Positions 44,401 through 56,188 of a stretch of 64,000 bases of DNA are shown piece by piece. This DNA comes from Berberis thunbergii. Its lineage: Eukaryota; Streptophyta; Magnoliopsida; Ranunculales; Berberidaceae. The notes under the pieces are model-generated. The model was not told where the DNA came from. It made no database searches and saw only the letters and a list, made by a program, of their open reading frames with translations. The DNA lies in assembly GCA_003290165.1 (NCBI GenBank), contig QNQO01006969.1, positions 124,001 to 188,000 of the forward strand, read 5' to 3'. A program made the position numbers and the translations under genes. Position 1 is the stretch's first letter. Every line of letters starts with the position of its first letter.

Positions 44401-47400
44401 GGAGGGCGGTTCGCTAAAGAAACAGTTCATATAGGTGTGCAACTTGGAAAGGGGTAATGAATATCATGCATCAGTTCGCACAACATACCTCTTTTGTTGT
44501 GGCTGATGGTTCTAGAGTTCTAGTTTGCGATGACATATGGCATGGAGACACTTCTTCGAACGAAAGGTATCCACAGATTTATAACACATCAAAAGATTAA
44601 AAAGGGTTGGGTTAGTGATTTTGTAATGGGGTTTGAGGGCCAGAAAGTTTGTAACTTTCACCTTCGAATAGAGTGAGATTGGGAAATTCAAGAGATGCCC
44701 GACCTGTTAGCTAAGTTGCCAATTACTTAGCTAAAAGAAGGGGTTGATTCCTATTTGTGGCAGAAAAGGTAAGGACCTTTCTCGGCTGAATCTGTCTACA
44801 AGCCATGTGGAGAGAGAGGCATAACATTGTTCAAATTATCAAAAAATATAGATGCCTGATATTCCTCCTTGCATTTTTAGCCTTTTGTGGTTCGTGTGAG
44901 AGTAGGATTAACCAGAGACAAATTAATTAGGAAGGGTATGCAGGCCTCCAACTCTTGTTGTATGTGTGATGGCGAAGTAGAGAGTTGTGATCATCTGCTT
45001 TTGCATTTTTGTGTTAGTAAGAGTGTATTGGCAGCCTTCTGGCAACTTCAGGATGGCGAGGAGTGTGCCAGGGAACCTTTTGCAATGAAACATGGAATTT
45101 TGTTGAGAGTTTGGTTGTGGGATCGGATCCCGCATGCAATTATTTGGGTAATTTGGAATGAAAGGAACTCAAGAATCTTTTAACAAAAACAATGTCCCAC
45201 GAGCGGTTCATCCTTAAATCGATATTCATGTTACTGGTTCATATGGCAGGAAGAACAGAGCTGTTGAAGATGGAGGACTTCATGTTCTATTGGGACTCCT
45301 TTATCTTTCCTTAATTGTTCTTTTTATGCTTTCTGATGTTTTCTTTTGTTCTTTGTGCTTGTTGGCCACTAGCGTGTCCTTCTCTCTGAGAAGTCCCTCT
45401 CTTTTTGTTCAATGAAATTGCCTTGTTTTGCCTGATCAAAATAGGAAATATATATATATATATATATATACACCCTTACTGATTTTCTTTTACACATTTA
45501 ACACATACAGTACACCTGTGCAAATGACAAACAACTTTGTATAAAAACATGCAAATGGATTTTGTGCAATAATTTTCCTCTCGACAATTTGGTAGATCAG
45601 GTTCCATTCAACAATGTGGCTTCTCAACACTCTGTTTACTTCCCTTCCGTTTTAAGGATATTTTGTCAAATAAATTTATATAAGAGCAGTTGAAAAAAAA
45701 AAACCCAACTTGGAAGCATTTCTGCTCTTCATCAGAAAAACAACAAAGATGACTAGACGATATCATTCTATAGCACAGGTTATCCTGAGTTAAATTTTTC
45801 AGTACCATCCAAAGCACGAAGTTGTGTTTTGAAAGTTTATCTATCCCATAATGCCCATAGACTATACAAATGATTTATATCTCTTAATGAGAGCTTGGGA
45901 AAGCTGCCTTCATGGATGTTGCATTTGTTGAATCAATAGATAACTATTATGTTGATAGTGTGCTTGTTTCCGGAAGGAGTAGCATTTAGAAAGTTTCTGT
46001 GAATTTCATAGAATTAAACTTGCAAAATAAACGGGATTTGAAAATAAAACAACAATTGAAATAAATTGACAATAACTGAAAGATAAATAAACAAATAGGT
46101 TCTTTTCATCAATCAACCTCATAACAATGAACAACCTACGCTCCTATTTATAACTGACGTAACTTGTATAGAAGAAACAAACCCTAAACCTAATTGGAAA
46201 CAATGTCCTAATTATTATGGATTGTTGCTAAATTGGCTCAATTACAATAATACTAGAACTAATGCTGCTAAAATGCTTAATATTACTAGAAGATTAATAT
46301 TACTAAATAACCCAATTACATCAACCTCCCGGGTTGAAGAAGCTCGTTCTCGAGCTTGAAGTCAAAGAAGGACAAAAACACAAGCAACCACGGGGAGAAC
46401 ACAAGATGAAATGTTCGAGCAGAAGTCAAACTTAACTTTTTCTGCATAGTTGCTGGCACACCAAAGAATCAAATGAAAAACCTGGCACCAAAAAGAAAAT
46501 CCAATATGAATACTGAGCCCAAAGTAGATCCCCTACTTGATTTGAATGTTGCACGCAAACTTGTACTCAAAGTATGCCATAAATTGACCCAAATTGGATC
46601 ATAAACACTGTTCTGCAGCGATACTCATCTTGTCCTATGGTGGTGAGTAGACTTATCATCACAACTTGAAGAATCAAACAACTATGGTGGTATGTGGAAT
46701 TCCCTGATGTTGCAAATATCCAGTTCGTCATCTAGAGAAGCATTAACATGTGGTGGCACTAAAAGATTAATGAGGTGTCAATAATCTTAGGGGACCAGAG
46801 AGTTAAGTAAAAATGTTTGGCTAGGGATTGAATTGAAAATGGGATAGGTACTTGAACAAAAATTGGAGCTTATTTATTCTGCATGAATTAAAATAGGGTG
46901 GTGGGATTGGTGTGGGCTGCGATTGAGCGATGGAGGGGAGCAGCGACGAAGGGATTTGGGTGGGAGGGAGGGGGTTTCGAAGGAGGACGAATGGTAGCAG
47001 AGAGGACAACGAAGACATAGGATCGATCGACTTGTTGAGAAGGTTTTGGGCTACAATCGAAGGTGCTTGGCAGGGAGGATGGGTGATCGAAGTGGAGGTG
47101 GAGTTGGGACTATCGATCGATGTGAAGGAGTGGAGTGATCTGTCAATCAACCTGTTGTGGGACGAAGGACCAGAGGATGAGCGAACGATGGACCAGAGGA
47201 TGAGCGAACGATGGCAACACCCTTCCCATACGTCAAAAAATATGACATTATAGAATATTCATATGGTTCCACATATCTTATAAAGGAATTGACAAATAAC
47301 TTTGTCTCTTTCAGCATTTCTCAACAATGTCACTCGTATATTTTAATAACTTGGTGTTGACATTCTTAAAAAATAAACAATAAAATAAATTTTATTTAAT

Positions 47401-50400
47401 TTATTGAAATTTGGAAGTAATTTAATAGTTAAAAATTCAAAATATTTACATTTTTCATATTGCCCAATAGCATGGATCATATGTTGGAACTCTGGTGTGT
47501 GCGCGACATTAAAAGGCAACTCAACATCACATACCCAATCTACTATAGCTAGCCAAACATCCTTCTTTAACTTCTCCTTGTAAGGATTATTCTTATCCAA
47601 ATCTACTTGCTTTAGTTTGTCAAAGTCGGTCCTCAACATAGTATAAAGAGGATCTCTAACATTACTAACATTAGTTAGCAATACCAACCTTTCTCTTCTT
47701 GCTACCACCAATGGAAATGCCGCCACATTCACTTACACTGCCACTAATTATTTATTACTCCTTTTCGACATCATCTTCGCCTCCAATTTCTCCACCTAAG
47801 AAAGTGTCATCCAAGAGAGTTTGCGCAACTCTAACCTTCTCAAACGTTTTCTTTGTGTTTCTCTTAGTGATTCCATGCATTTCATTCTCACGTCATTTGA
47901 CACGTCTTTACATTTAGACACATTCTCTCCCTTCCACGCAAGATGTTCCTTTAAGGCTTGAAATTCTTGTAGTGATATACTTCCCAGATATCTTGCACCA
48001 TACCCTTATTGATGGGATCTCTACATTCCCCACTTCCATGTCATGTTGTTGGAAGGGCTTCATGGGATTTGATGTAGCAGCTGTAATGTCAGTACGGGTA
48101 TCCGTGTTTGAACATCGAGACGATGATTGACCTATCATAGATAAAATAAATTAATCAATAAATAGGTTAACAAATTGAATAATGAATATAAATAATCAAT
48201 AATTAAAATGTTTGTGTTTGAGATGAAAATTTACACTAAACTGAAAATTGTTTAATTTGGATAGTCTAAAGAAAAATAAAAATTCAAACTTGAAATTGAA
48301 GTAATACAAATCATACATAGATGATATACAAAGATTGAGACAAATCATACAGAGGTTGGTGATTGAAGATGTTTAACGTGGACAATGAAGCATGAAATGG
48401 GGAAATAAATGAGAGGTTACAACTTTACATAGAACTAATGAGAGCTTACACTGTTACACAAAACAATAGAGAGATTGCAGCAAAGGTCAGTTTGATCTTC
48501 TTCTTTCCTATTCTTCTTTCTTCATTCTTCCCGAATAGGTCAACTTTTCGAATTGTTGCTGAATCCATGGGCAGGCAAGAGATAACCTGGCGATCTGAAA
48601 CATCTTAGTAGCCAGAGGAAAAGAAAGCAAAAACGATTCCTGGTGTAGCAGGGAGCAAAATGGGAGCAACCTAAACTGTGAAAACAGGGTTGTGGTATAG
48701 CAATACAAGTGTCGTGCTGCTAGGCAAAGCGGTGGAGTACTGCACCCTAGATGGCGAGAGTCCAGTAGTCGAAAGCATCATGAGCTTATGTTCCGACCGA
48801 GTAGCATGGGGCACGTGGAATCCCGTGTGAATCCGCAAGGACCACCTTGCAACAGTCAGAGAAATCACAAAGTCAGGAGTCCTATGGATCTCTTCTTCTT
48901 TCCTCTTCTTCTCTTCATCTTCGTTGCTCTTCCCGTCCTTGGAGACCGCACACACAGTCAGAGAGTATGATCAAACTCTTTTCTTCGTTTTTTTCTTCTT
49001 CCCTTCTTCATCTTTTTTGATTCTCTTTTGATCGCCAATCGAGCCCTTTGGTTCTCCCCTTCTCTTTATGTAGGGTTTTGTTTCGATCGAAATGAAATGG
49101 GGTAATTTTTTTTAATGTATTAGAAGCGTTACATTAAAATGATGTTATTCAATAATCGTTATCTCTATAACAATAGTTATATGGTTGTTTTATCGTTACT
49201 GATATACTAAACCGTGAAAATGGCAAAACGTAATGACTCACCCCCGTTAAGCGATAATGCCGTTTTAACTGCATAGATTAGAACCGTTTGGCTCTGATAC
49301 CAATGGAAAGAATTAAAGTTGCAAAATAAACGAGAATTGAAAGTAAAACATAAATTTATATAAATTGACGATAACTGAAATATAATAACTGAAAAAATGA
49401 CCTAACTCACCTATAACTTGTATGACAAGAAATAAACTCTAAGCCTAATTGGAAACAGTGACCTAATTATTATGGGCTGGTGCTAAATTAACCCAATTAC
49501 AATAATATTGCTAAAATACCTAATGTTGCTAAAAGACTAATATTTCAAAATAGTCCAATTTGAATTGAATGTGAAAATTTGTCTGGAAAAGCCTTACATA
49601 GGTTATGTTCCATTGTTAAAATTTTAACAAGATATGGTACATGCAAAATATCGTATGCATGTTATATGGAGTGCCCACCATTGTATCTAAGAAAAACCCA
49701 ATCCTCAAAACGTTGATTTTCAATTGTTCTTTCACTTTGGTTTCCTTAGGTTTTAACAACCTTAGATGAGATTTTCTTTCTCACTTTAAAAAATATCGGA
49801 GTTTTGGGCCTTAGGATTTTTAAGAAAATGAATGATGCCCTATCCGGAAAGCAGTTGTGGAGATGTAATATAGAGCTGCATTACCTTTTGAGAAGAGCCA
49901 TCCAAGCAAAATATCATGGGGGCGTGGATGAATGGATTTTGAACCAAGAAAAATGATTCCGATGAGACGCAGATGAAGATGGCTTCTTACAATTTGAAAA
50001 TTGATGGATATATATATATATATTTTTTTTTGAGTTTTGTGAAGTCATTAGTATTTAGTTCCTTTTGTATATTGTAATCTCAATTCTCTAGATATTAAAC
50101 TTTCGATGACCATGTCCTTTTTTGTTTGGATACTAGTGACATGAATAAATATGTTTCCTTTTGTTTTTTGTTTTTTGTTTTTGATATTTTGGTACAACAT
50201 GACATGAATGATGAATTAATCTCATTTGTATAAGTCGCACAACTCATATCTCATTGGAAAAGTTTTGTAGACCTCCTTGCTTGAATAATTTTATTTATAT
50301 ACTTAAATATATGATTTTTATATTCATTATGTACTTTTTCACACCGTATCCTTCAATACATAATATTTTACAATTACACATTTTCGATATACGATACCAT

Positions 50401-53400
50401 ATGCATTATCGATAACAATGCTCATCATACCTTGGAGTTCCCAACTAGCAAATAATGAATCATATAAATTTTTTAAAATTTGTAGATCAGTTCTGTCTGT
50501 AAGGGTGAGAAGTGCAATGTGTGCATCTCATATTTCTGGTTCATCGGAATATATACCAAATAAAACTGTGCACTTTTCTCTCAAATCAGTTGTGTCAGTA
50601 GCTGTGACATTGTGTGCTCATTTGACACTTGTGGTGATAAAAAAGTCTTATTTCCATATGACTTAACAATTAGCTGAAGTTATGAAATCTTGCAATCCTT
50701 AGAAATATACAGTACGTGGACATTATAAAATGATAACCACTATATAGATGCTAGACTGCTAGTGTAGTTCAAAGAACCGAAAGGCCAAAGCAGAATTGCA
50801 GACTGTTGGCAGAATAATCTAGAGTTCATGATTTCATTGTTTGAACAAAAAAAAACACCTTCACATTTAACCTTAATTTTGAATCAAAATACTACGTAGT
50901 TCACTGGGTTGTAGGTTAGCATTGGAGCCCAAAATAAGAAGCTACAAGTTGAAATTTTGATTTTACTCCATAACAAGTACTATCTAAATAGGGAGGGAAA
51001 ATATTTCCCTCTTGCCTGGAAAATCCACACAATCTTCTAAACAAGGAAACCCAAGTAAATTTTGGGGGTTGGCAACTCAATGTTTTTATTTTCTTTTCTA
51101 GATTTGATCCTTAACAAGGTGAGCACAAATCAGAGATGGATTATAAATCTTAACAAGGTCTGTTAAGTAATAAGCGAAGGAAGGCATAAACCCAAATTAT
51201 ATTAGTTTTGTAAAAATAAATGTAAGTTTTAGGAGTTTCTAGGAAAAACTTTTATCAGATATTTTTATATTTAATAGAATTTCTTGGTGAAAAGTCATCC
51301 TAAAGTGGCATTTTACAGTCATATCTTTGTTTATAATTTAGACTAGACTGTTCTGCATACCAGTGGATTGTTCTAACTTTGAGATTTGTCAGTTAATTTG
51401 GTATTGTTTCCACTTAATAATCCGAAGGCTACTTTGAGTATTCAACTTCTTAATTCTTCTGTATATGCTCTTCCCAACTGATGATTCTTATGTATATTCC
51501 TTTTTTTTTTTGCTGACAATCGGTAGATTGCTGTGATGGGAGTGATGAGTACAATGGTAGACTGACGTGTCCAAACACATGCTGGGAGGCTGGTAAAGCA
51601 GCTAGAGACAAATTGAAGAAAAAAATTGCCACGCATCAAGAGGGGGTCACCATACGGAAGTATGAAGTAGAACAAGCAAGAAAAGCAATAGCGAAAGATG
51701 AAGCAGAATTGTCAAAATTAATAAGCGAGGAGAAGATACTCAAAGGGCTTGTTCAACAACTGCAACGTAAGATTTCCTAACTATGATAACCCTCTTTGGA
51801 ATTAGAGAAAATATAAAAACTTTTAGATGATTTCAGGGTTGGATGGGAATATCATAACAATAATACTACGAAAGCAGTGTAGAGAATCGTAGTTTATGTA
51901 TAGCAGAATAAAATAATTGTCACGAGTCATGATATTAATATTGTAACATAGTACTAGTCAATATTTACTTAATGGCTAATTTATATCACACCGGTCGATG
52001 CTGATTGTTGTAATATCTATGTCCAAGAAGCTTAAGATACACTGGCCATATTCTAACTTAATTTGTGTTGCATAATCTTGAACTAAATTAAAATTTTAAA
52101 TTATAAGCACTGTATTGGAAATGACAAACTACAAAAAAGTCCATATGCTAACTTGTACTGTTAAGCATGATTTCCCATTTCTCAACCAGTCAAGCGTTAA
52201 TTTTTCCATTACAACTATGATTCTCTTGATGCTGGTATAGAGCGCAAGGAACAAATTGAAAAGGCTGAGGAGAAGGAGCGGTTAGAGAAAGAAAAGGAAG
52301 AGAAAAGGAAAAGAGAATCTGAGGAGAAAGCTGATGATAAAGAAAAGCTTCCGACAGAAGCGCAAGACGGTGCAAATCAGGACCATGTTGGGACTTTCGA
52401 CGAATCATCAGGGGAACAGGTTAGAATGCATGTATTATCTGGTGTTATTGAATGCTCAATTTCATAATGTGTTTTGTCCTAGGAATTACATCTCAGTACA
52501 CTCATTTTATGGCCTAAAATATATTTTACTAAGACATAAGATAAAATTAAACCTTTCATTTTATGGCCTAAAATATATTTTACCTAGGGATATTTTCAAG
52601 TTGATGCTTAAACTGAGCCATTAAGTTACATTCATTGACATGACACTCCACAAAGTCCTTATCATCGCTTTGAGGCGAGCATGGTCCAGCAAAGAGAATA
52701 TGGTTTATTCTTGAGCTACAGTTAAATTTCTCTCCACCTGTATTTGTTGCCCACTTTTCTTCTAGCACGAATAACGACCAAACCTTGTTATTGGTGCTGA
52801 CTTTGCTGATATGGTTTACGAAAGACATCCAATTGATCGAAAGCTGCTCGATGATGGTGCTGAACTGAAAAAATCAGAATCAACCATTCAAACCCTCTCC
52901 AGTTTTTACCTATTATTTTTGTGATCTTCAAAATTTTCGAAGTGCAGATTTTCTTTAATGTGAAAATCCTTGAGCTTAATCTCCTTGATATGAGTTGGCG
53001 GCCTTACAAAACAACTATTTGTAGACGATCTCCATGCCCGAATCTCAATTTTCGGTTGCATTTTCTCCTCTGTACATGTCAAATGAAGGGGCTCTTGAAA
53101 GTTCCAGGGCTTCATACTTTCATCTCTTCTTCGTGTTCTCCAGCTTCACAACGTGATTGGGGATTGCTACAAGTTCTCTATGAACCAAGGCAAACTCAGT
53201 TACCTCGTAGAGGACAACAAAGGCCTGGACATTTCATCCGCCCAATGGTGACTCTTTGTGGCATCTTTCGTGAGATTTTGGCGACCTGATACCAAAATAA
53301 ATATCTTTAAAAAATTAATCCCTAAAATACGAGTTCATCGAGATGCAATTACTATCAGTTCTTATATCATCAATAATTGCGTTTCCATTTCCATCAAATT

Positions 53401-56188
53401 GTAAGTTACCAGGTTTAGTACTAGCAGAGAAATGTGAAAAATGAGTGGATTTCAACATTTTCTGTAATCGGAATATCTAATGCAACAAAGATATTCTCAT
53501 TTAACATGCTGCTACTTTTTAGTTCACACTTCAATGCACAAATTTCATACTTAAAACTTTCAGTTGACATTCACCTCATCATTTCTAGTGTAGAGGGTGA
53601 GATAATCCCCTCTTCTATATTTCCTCCCCAGAGAAGCAGGAGGCATCTGCAGTAGGATAGAGTGGAGGATGGGTGGGCAATGGAATAGGTGGTGCATGAT
53701 CACCGACAAAGGAAGACTAAGAAAATGAGAAAGGTTGAATATGCATCCCCTAATTATTTGACAACTGTATAAGAACCAATGCACGACATATGATGGTTGA
53801 CACCATACCAGTATGTTGCTGTTGCTTTCGATAAACCATTACAAGGTCTTTAGTCTGAGATGTGACTAAACAGTAGCAGTCAATCATCATTTCTTTATGG
53901 TGGGCAGGGATGGAGCAAAAGTGTGTTGGTCCCACCTACAAATTTCAAACTTAGATATATAAAGACATTAATTTTGGGGTAGTGCTGTAATGGTGAGCGC
54001 CAAGTTTGTGTTATCTCATGTTCCAAAATTAATGAGGCAAATAGAATAGTTATTTCAATGTTAAAAAAGCGTTTCTCAGGGGACTGAGCCTCAAATTTTC
54101 AGATAAAAAGTGATGAAACACACATATATATATATATATATTGAAAATATGTAACAATCAGCCATGCAAGAGATACCGTCTAATTAATTATTAAAGAAAA
54201 TGACCTATTAGAATATTTCCTCATCGTGGAGTGAAGAAAAACAAAGTTTACGTAATTCAGCCCAACTTATTACGTAAAAAGTGAGAGCATTTACAGTAAA
54301 TAAATAAAGAAAACCAGAGTCCAGCTATGAGGCATCTTCTTCTTCAGCAGTTGAAGAACACAATAAACTACAAATTGAAGAGTGAATTGAAAAACCACAA
54401 AAAATATAAAAAATGACATACTTCTTCCTTCTTTGTACGTACCGACTCTTAAGTCAATTTTTTGTTTCGTTCTCTTTCTCTAGATGGAATTCTTACTCAG
54501 ACCTGTAGTTATGTTTATTTCTCTGACTCGACTTAGAGCCGTTGAACAAACATTTCAAAACAAATAATTTTAAGTTAAAGTTCACTCAATTAGATCTCAT
54601 TGAGATTTAAAATCACATCAAATAACTACTTGTACACGCCAGCATGCCTTGACTCGAATACATCAAGTATCAGCTTGTACACGTTGCTTCATCAAATTGT
54701 ACACCCAAATTGAGCACTCTTACCTCGTATGTTTTGAAAAGTTATGGAACCACTTTGCCTTGATGCGGATGCATCAATCACTTTTATATATATTGAGTTG
54801 TTCTTCAAGTTTGGTGTGGAACACAAGTGAAGTTTATTTTATCAATTAAGATTTGATATTGAAGGCCAAATATAAAATGGAACGAGTTCTGTAACAAATA
54901 AAATAAGGCTATGCACAGCTGGGGCAGGAAAAGCATAAGAATTTGCTATAAAGGAAACTTCTTATGGTAAATCACCACCCCACTATAGAAGGGAGATTCT
55001 TGTCCATTGTAGAGTTTGCTCCGACATTAGAATCTTCAAAGCATTGTTGTCTGTCTCCACCAACAGAAGTTCACTGGATCCATTTCAAGATCAAGTGCAG
55101 CGACGAACTCAAAATGGGATGAGAGGGGTTAATGTCTCCACTCTTCGCAACTTCTGCTAAGGATCTGATTTTTGTAAATACTCTTGGAAGACCATAAACA
55201 TAAACACTCTCTGGAACTGATGCAAATCTTCTTCTTGAATGTGAGTGGGTTAGTTTGGTTTGGAGACATCACATAAGCTTGTTTGGATTATATTGGACGT
55301 GCCGATGATCATTGAAATGTTATCGCTTTCGTGGAAACACCGAATCATATTACAACACCGAATCACATTACTGTCAAAGGGAAGATTTTATGGAAGTTGA
55401 TCCATTTTCCAGGATGTTAGGTGGTTTGGTTGGAAAGTAATTTCGAAAATTTCCAAATTAAAGCTTTTGGCTATGGAGATTTTATTTTATTGTTGATTTG
55501 GGTGTTTCATCATCCGTCTTTTAAGGGCATATATTTTGAGTTTTTTGTATGCTAGTTGCAATGCATTGATAGTGGGACCTTGATTTTCTCAAGGAGGCAT
55601 TTCTTTGTATTGATTTTCAAAGAAGCAATAATACTTTGCCTTAAAAAAAAGAACCCACTGAAGCCTGAAGGTGCCACCATAATGTATGCTAAAATTGGCG
55701 TGAGTATATAAAGTGGATCCTCTGGACAAGTGATCAACAACCACAAAGGGATTTTAAGGACAAAGTGTGTTTAAGTGGAGTGATTCTCTCGAGATGTCTT
55801 TGCTCACCTATTGCACTAATGGGCAGAAATGCTTCAGAAGTTAACTAATCTTTATATCTATAATCAGGTTTACTTAACCTTGAGTTTTAGGTCTTATTAG
55901 CTCTTCAAATAATGTATCATAATGTTTCACTTTTATGTGCAATTTTTGTTTAGCCCCACAAATTATTATTTCTGCTTCCCATTCTTTTTATAGTTTTACT
56001 GCCAGTACCGCTTAATGTTCGATTTAATTATGCTTTCTAGTCCTTCTTTGAAATAATATTTTTTCTCAATTGGTCTCACTTTTTTAGTACTGTAACAGGA
56101 TGTCAAAAAACTTGATGATGATGCCGCTGTTGAAGCTGAGAATGATGGCAAATCCAAAACTCAAGCAGTTGATGATGAGTTAGAACAG
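36002..56188 (+). CDS. PSL4: Glucosidase II beta subunit, N-terminal part (six exons, continues past the window)
   Basis: The beta subunit holds the catalytic alpha subunit of glucosidase II in the ER, where the pair trims glucose from N-glycans in the calnexin cycle. Exons: 36002-36149, 36229-36342, 42264-42359, 51527-51766, 52241-52419, 56099-56188. All junctions are GT-AG and phases agree, giving 289 codons. The protein starts with a seven-histidine run and a hydrophobic signal peptide (about residues 12-36). Two LDL-receptor-A-like cysteine modules follow ([20 protein letters not shown] and [14 protein letters not shown]). A coiled coil ([20 protein letters not shown] through [20 protein letters not shown]) and an acidic tail come next. 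Plant homologues are about 650 residues, so the second half, with the mannose-6-phosphate-receptor-like domain and ER-retrieval end, lies beyond 64000. The ATG at 36002 is the first in frame. Introns 2, 3, 5 and 6 are enlarged by transposons. No coding defect is visible. Confidence 0.9.
36229..36342 (+). CDS. Glucosidase II beta exon 2
   Basis: Encodes [20 protein letters not shown] and [14 protein letters not shown], the first LDLa-like module. Acceptor TGTGTCAG and donor GTGTGC. Confidence 0.92.
36343..38740. other. Intron 2, first part: tandem duplication and AT-rich DNA
   Basis: A 46 bp unit (TGGAGGTGTTCATACTC...) is duplicated at 36632-36677 and 36678-36723. A CT-rich stretch at 37260-37400 gives low-complexity open frames on both strands. 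The frame at 37697-38029 is AT-rich and not recognised. Confidence 0.5.
38750..39460 (-). mobile_element. TRIM-like LTR element, two short direct repeats with tRNA-Met primer site
   Basis: Segments at about 38757-39000 and 39228-39450 share the order GAGCACGTGC, CTCTACCTAG, CCATGACTTGGGC, TTGGGTGT and CATAGGTGATGTG-like words in the same orientation. Between them at 39214-39225 is GCTCTGATACCA, the reverse complement of the initiator tRNA-Met primer site, abutting the right repeat. Short terminal repeats, a short interior and no coding capacity suggest a decayed TRIM on the minus strand. Confidence 0.45.
39461..42263. other. Intron 2, last part: no gene, TA microsatellite
   Basis: AT-rich DNA without protein similarity. 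An ATATAT microsatellite with ATGCATGT interruptions lies at about 41447-41555, and open stretches over it are artefacts. Confidence 0.5.
42264..42359 (+). CDS. Glucosidase II beta exon 3
   Basis: Encodes [20 protein letters not shown] and [11 protein letters not shown], with conserved cysteines. Acceptor CTTGCAG and donor GTAAGA. Separated from exon 2 by a 5.9 kb intron. Confidence 0.92.
42360..44030. other. Intron 3, first part: nothing recognised
   Basis: AT-rich intronic DNA. Short open stretches lack family patterns. Confidence 0.45.
44031..45450 (+). mobile_element. L1-type LINE 3' fragment (reverse-transcriptase tail and zinc-binding domain)
   Basis: Across several frames the translation gives [20 protein letters not shown] and WGSTPEKQ, the end of the LINE reverse transcriptase, followed by a block like [26 protein letters not shown]. 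At 44887-45183 lies an open stretch, [20 protein letters not shown] with LLLHFCVSK, the zinc-binding domain found at the C-terminus of plant LINE polymerases. The 3' end has the usual GTTCAATGAAATTGCC tail at about 45410 and a TA-rich end at 45451-45470. It is 5'-truncated, as is usual for LINEs, and broken by stops. Confidence 0.8.
45471..46001. other. Intron 3 spacer, nothing recognised
   Basis: AT-rich DNA with no supported feature. Confidence 0.45.
46002..46320 (-). repeat. Left LTR (3' LTR) of a minus-strand LTR element
   Basis: Shares GCAAAATAAACG, AAATTGACAATAACTGAAA, CTAATTGGAAACA and CTAATTATTATGG words in order with 49304-49563. It contains about 60 bp that the right copy lacks (CAACCTCATAACAATGAACA region). 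A CCTCCCGGG stretch just to the right is the likely polypurine tract on the minus strand. Confidence 0.65.
46321..49290 (-). mobile_element. Interior of the LTR element, with a hAT-transposase-like remnant
   Basis: No gag or pol is visible. On the minus strand at 48138-47940 lies a piece resembling a BED-type zinc-finger region ([29 protein letters not shown]), followed by a RMKCMESL stretch. At 47732-47430 comes [20 protein letters not shown] and [13 protein letters not shown], the DUF659 pattern of hAT transposases. Stops and frame changes separate the blocks. It could be a hAT element nested in the LTR element or captured sequence. The stretch 46820-47220 has a direct repeat of CCAGAGGATGAGCGAACGATG near 47170-47210. 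Confidence 0.55.
49291..49302 (-). other. Primer-binding site (initiator tRNA-Met) of the intron 3 LTR element
   Basis: GCTCTGATACCA, the reverse complement of TGGTATCAGAGC, lies directly left of the right LTR, so the element is on the minus strand. Confidence 0.7.
49304..49563 (-). repeat. Right LTR (5' LTR) of the intron 3 LTR element
   Basis: Direct repeat of 46002-46320, with an internal deletion relative to it. The exact ends are uncertain, and I could not confirm a target duplication. Confidence 0.6.
49564..51526. other. Intron 3, last part: nothing recognised
   Basis: AT-rich intronic DNA leading to the exon 4 acceptor. It includes a TA microsatellite at about 50010-50023. Confidence 0.5.
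51527..51766 (+). CDS. Glucosidase II beta exon 4
   Basis: Encodes [20 protein letters not shown] (second LDLa-like module) and the first part of the coiled coil. Donor GTAAGA at 51767. Intron 3 upstream is 9.2 kb. Confidence 0.93.
52241..52419 (+). CDS. Glucosidase II beta exon 5
   Basis: Encodes [20 protein letters not shown] and a charged tail ending [10 protein letters not shown]. The split CAG codon across intron 4 keeps the frame. Confidence 0.9.
52420..56098. other. Intron 5: repeats and unassigned open stretches
   Basis: A 54 bp spaced duplication of CATTTTATGGCCTAAAATAT occurs at about 52503 and 52557. The 122-codon open stretch at 52921-53289 and the minus-strand ones overlapping it look like a decayed gene or retrocopy, but I recognise no family. 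A TA microsatellite lies at about 54122-54141. Confidence 0.4.
56099..56188 (+). CDS. Glucosidase II beta exon 6
   Basis: Thirty codons in phase 0, encoding an acidic stretch ([27 protein letters not shown]). Acceptor CTGTAACAG and donor GTAAGTG. Later exons are not found in the remaining 7.8 kb. Confidence 0.8.

Noticed and set aside
48788..48970. Small secreted protein with hydrophobic [17 protein letters not shown] core
   Set aside because: Only 60 codons inside a decayed LTR element, with no homology recognised. Signal-like hydrophobicity comes from a CTT-rich stretch.
52921..53289. 122-codon open stretch in intron 5 as a real gene
   Set aside because: No recognised motif, no start context, overlapping open frames on the other strand, and position inside an intron. 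Left as unassigned.
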